In this document: positions 63,213 to 64,000 of the stretch, piece after piece
Layout of the letters: each line of letters begins with the position of its first letter
Numbering within the stretch: position 1 is the stretch's first letter
NCBI GenBank assembly: GCA_001898185.1
Contig: MKTI01000005.1
Span: 248,001-312,000, forward strand
Direction: 5' to 3'
DNA from: Cellulomonas sp. 73-145
GTDB taxonomy: Bacteria; Actinomycetota; Actinomycetes; Actinomycetales; Cellulomonadaceae
DNA length: 64,000 bases
Translations under genes and position numbers: made by a program
Notes under the pieces: model-generated
Told to the model about the DNA's origin: nothing
The model's input: only the letters and a program-made list of their open reading frames with translations
The model's database searches: none

Positions 63213-64000
63213 GTGGACGCGCTGACCCTGGCCCGCTGGCAGTTCGGTATCACCACCGTCTACCACTTCATCTTCGTGCCCCTGACGATCGGTCTCTCGA
63301 CCCTCGTCGCGATCATGCAGACGCTGTGGGTCCGCTCCGGGAAGACGGAGTGGCTACGCCTGACCAAGTACTTCGGCAAGCTGCTGCTGATCAACTTCGC
63401 GATCGGCGTGGCCACCGGCATCGTCCAGGAGTTCCAGTTCGGCATGAACTGGAGCGAGTACTCGCGGTTCGTCGGCGACATCTTCGGTGCGCCGCTGGCG
63501 ATGGAGGCCCTGGCGGCCTTCTTCATCGAGTCGACGTTCCTCGGCCTGTGGATCTTCGGCTGGGACAAGCTGCCGAAGCGGGTGCACCTCGCGACGATCT
63601 GGCTCGTGGCCGGGTCCACCACGCTGTCGGCCTTCTTCATCCTCTCGGCCAACTCCTGGATGCAGCACCCGGTGGGCGCGACCTTCAACCCCGCGACGGG
63701 CCGTGCGGAGATGCACGACCTCGGCGCCGTGGTGACCAACCCGACGGTGCTGGCGGCCTTCCCGCACACGATCGCGGCGGCCTTCCTGACCGCCGGCACC
63801 TTCGTCGCGGCGGTCTGCACGTTGTGGATGGTCCGGCTGGTGCGCCGGGGCGACACCGACCGGGCACGGGCGGTCTACAGGCCGGGGCTGCGCCTCGGCC
63901 TGGTGGCCATCGTCATCTCGGGCATCGTCGTGGCCGGCTCCGGGCACTGGCAGGCGCAGCTGATGTTCCGCCAGCAGCCGATGAAGATGGCCGCGGCGGA
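63213..64000 (+). CDS. cydA: Cytochrome bd oxidase subunit I, N-terminal part (runs off the window)
   Basis: About 262 codons of CydA, the haem-bearing subunit of the cytochrome bd quinol oxidase in the membrane. It starts VDALTLARWQFGITTVYHFIFVPLTIG, where H18 corresponds to the high-spin haem b ligand; GIVQEFQFGMNWSEYSRFVGD and FFIESTFLGLWIFGWDKL are signature segments, and SGHWQAQLMFRQQPMKMAAAE leads into the Q-loop region. GTG at 63213 has GGAG upstream and gives the standard N-terminus. The rest lies outside the window. Confidence 0.96.
   Translation, partial: MDALTLARWQFGITTVYHFIFVPLTIGLSTLVAIMQTLWVRSGKTEWLRLTKYFGKLLLINFAIGVATGIVQEFQFGMNWSEYSRFVGDIFGAPLAMEALAAFFIESTFLGLWIFGWDKLPKRVHLATIWLVAGSTTLSAFFILSANSWMQHPVGATFNPATGRAEMHDLGAVVTNPTVLAAFPHTIAAAFLTAGTFVAAVCTLWMVRLVRRGDTDRARAVYRPGLRLGLVAIVISGIVVAGSGHWQAQLMFRQQPMKMAAA

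Overview
The window is high-GC DNA that looks like an actinobacterial chromosome, most like a Cellulomonas-type plant-polymer degrader. This is inferred from the many GTG starts, the LacI-controlled ATPase-less sugar ABC transporters beside mannan/xylan-type glycosidases, and the actinobacterial housekeeping block rne-rplU-rpmA-obg-proB-proA-nadD-rsfS.

1-10.6 kb: a minus-strand run of six stop/start-overlapping genes encodes an FGGY kinase, a YihT/LacD-type aldolase, an Asp/Glu-racemase-like protein, a GH13_18 phosphorylase, a GH2 beta-mannosidase and the start of a GH1 beta-glucosidase. A DeoR regulator with OtnK-like kinase and OtnC-like decarboxylase is divergent, and the two units share a palindromic operator. 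10.6-19.2 kb: a STAS-like protein, a mannoside-type CUT1 importer (binding protein and two permeases split by a GH38-type gene), its LacI regulator with recognisable operators, and an unknown gene. 19.2-26.4 kb: a second CUT1 importer with a GH43 lipoprotein, its own LacI regulator and a GH2 glycosidase; two copies of TTACAGCGCT(G/A)GAA mark this regulon.

26.7-50.9 kb: a 24-kb block bounded by a direct repeat of about 240 bp whose inner end is the 3' half of tRNA-Ala. The intact tRNA is at 50.9 kb and the truncated copy at 26.7 kb, which is the layout of an integrated island, but no integrase is visible. The left half carries an ABC importer, MtnK, MtnA, a FucU-like mutarotase, a GntR regulator, an aldolase-dehydrogenase fusion, a cupin, an LsrF orthologue and a second class II aldolase. 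The intermediates fit together: oxidising C4 of 5-deoxyribulose-1-phosphate gives exactly the LsrF substrate, so this may be a non-acetaldehyde route from 5-deoxyribose to DHAP and acetyl-CoA, alongside or instead of aldol cleavage. The right half is a second operon: an AI-2/rhamnose-type importer, DhaK/DhaL, a beta-hydroxyacid dehydrogenase, a BtpA protein, an FGGY kinase and an M29 peptidase-like protein, with a DeoR regulator divergent.

50.9-64 kb: conserved housekeeping genes on the minus strand (histidine phosphatase, rsfS, a Pro/Ala-rich membrane protein, nadD, a 48-residue membrane protein, proA, proB, obg, rpmA, rplU, rne), then the start of cydA on the plus strand, cut by the window end.

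All calls are from reading the sequence; no database searches were run.
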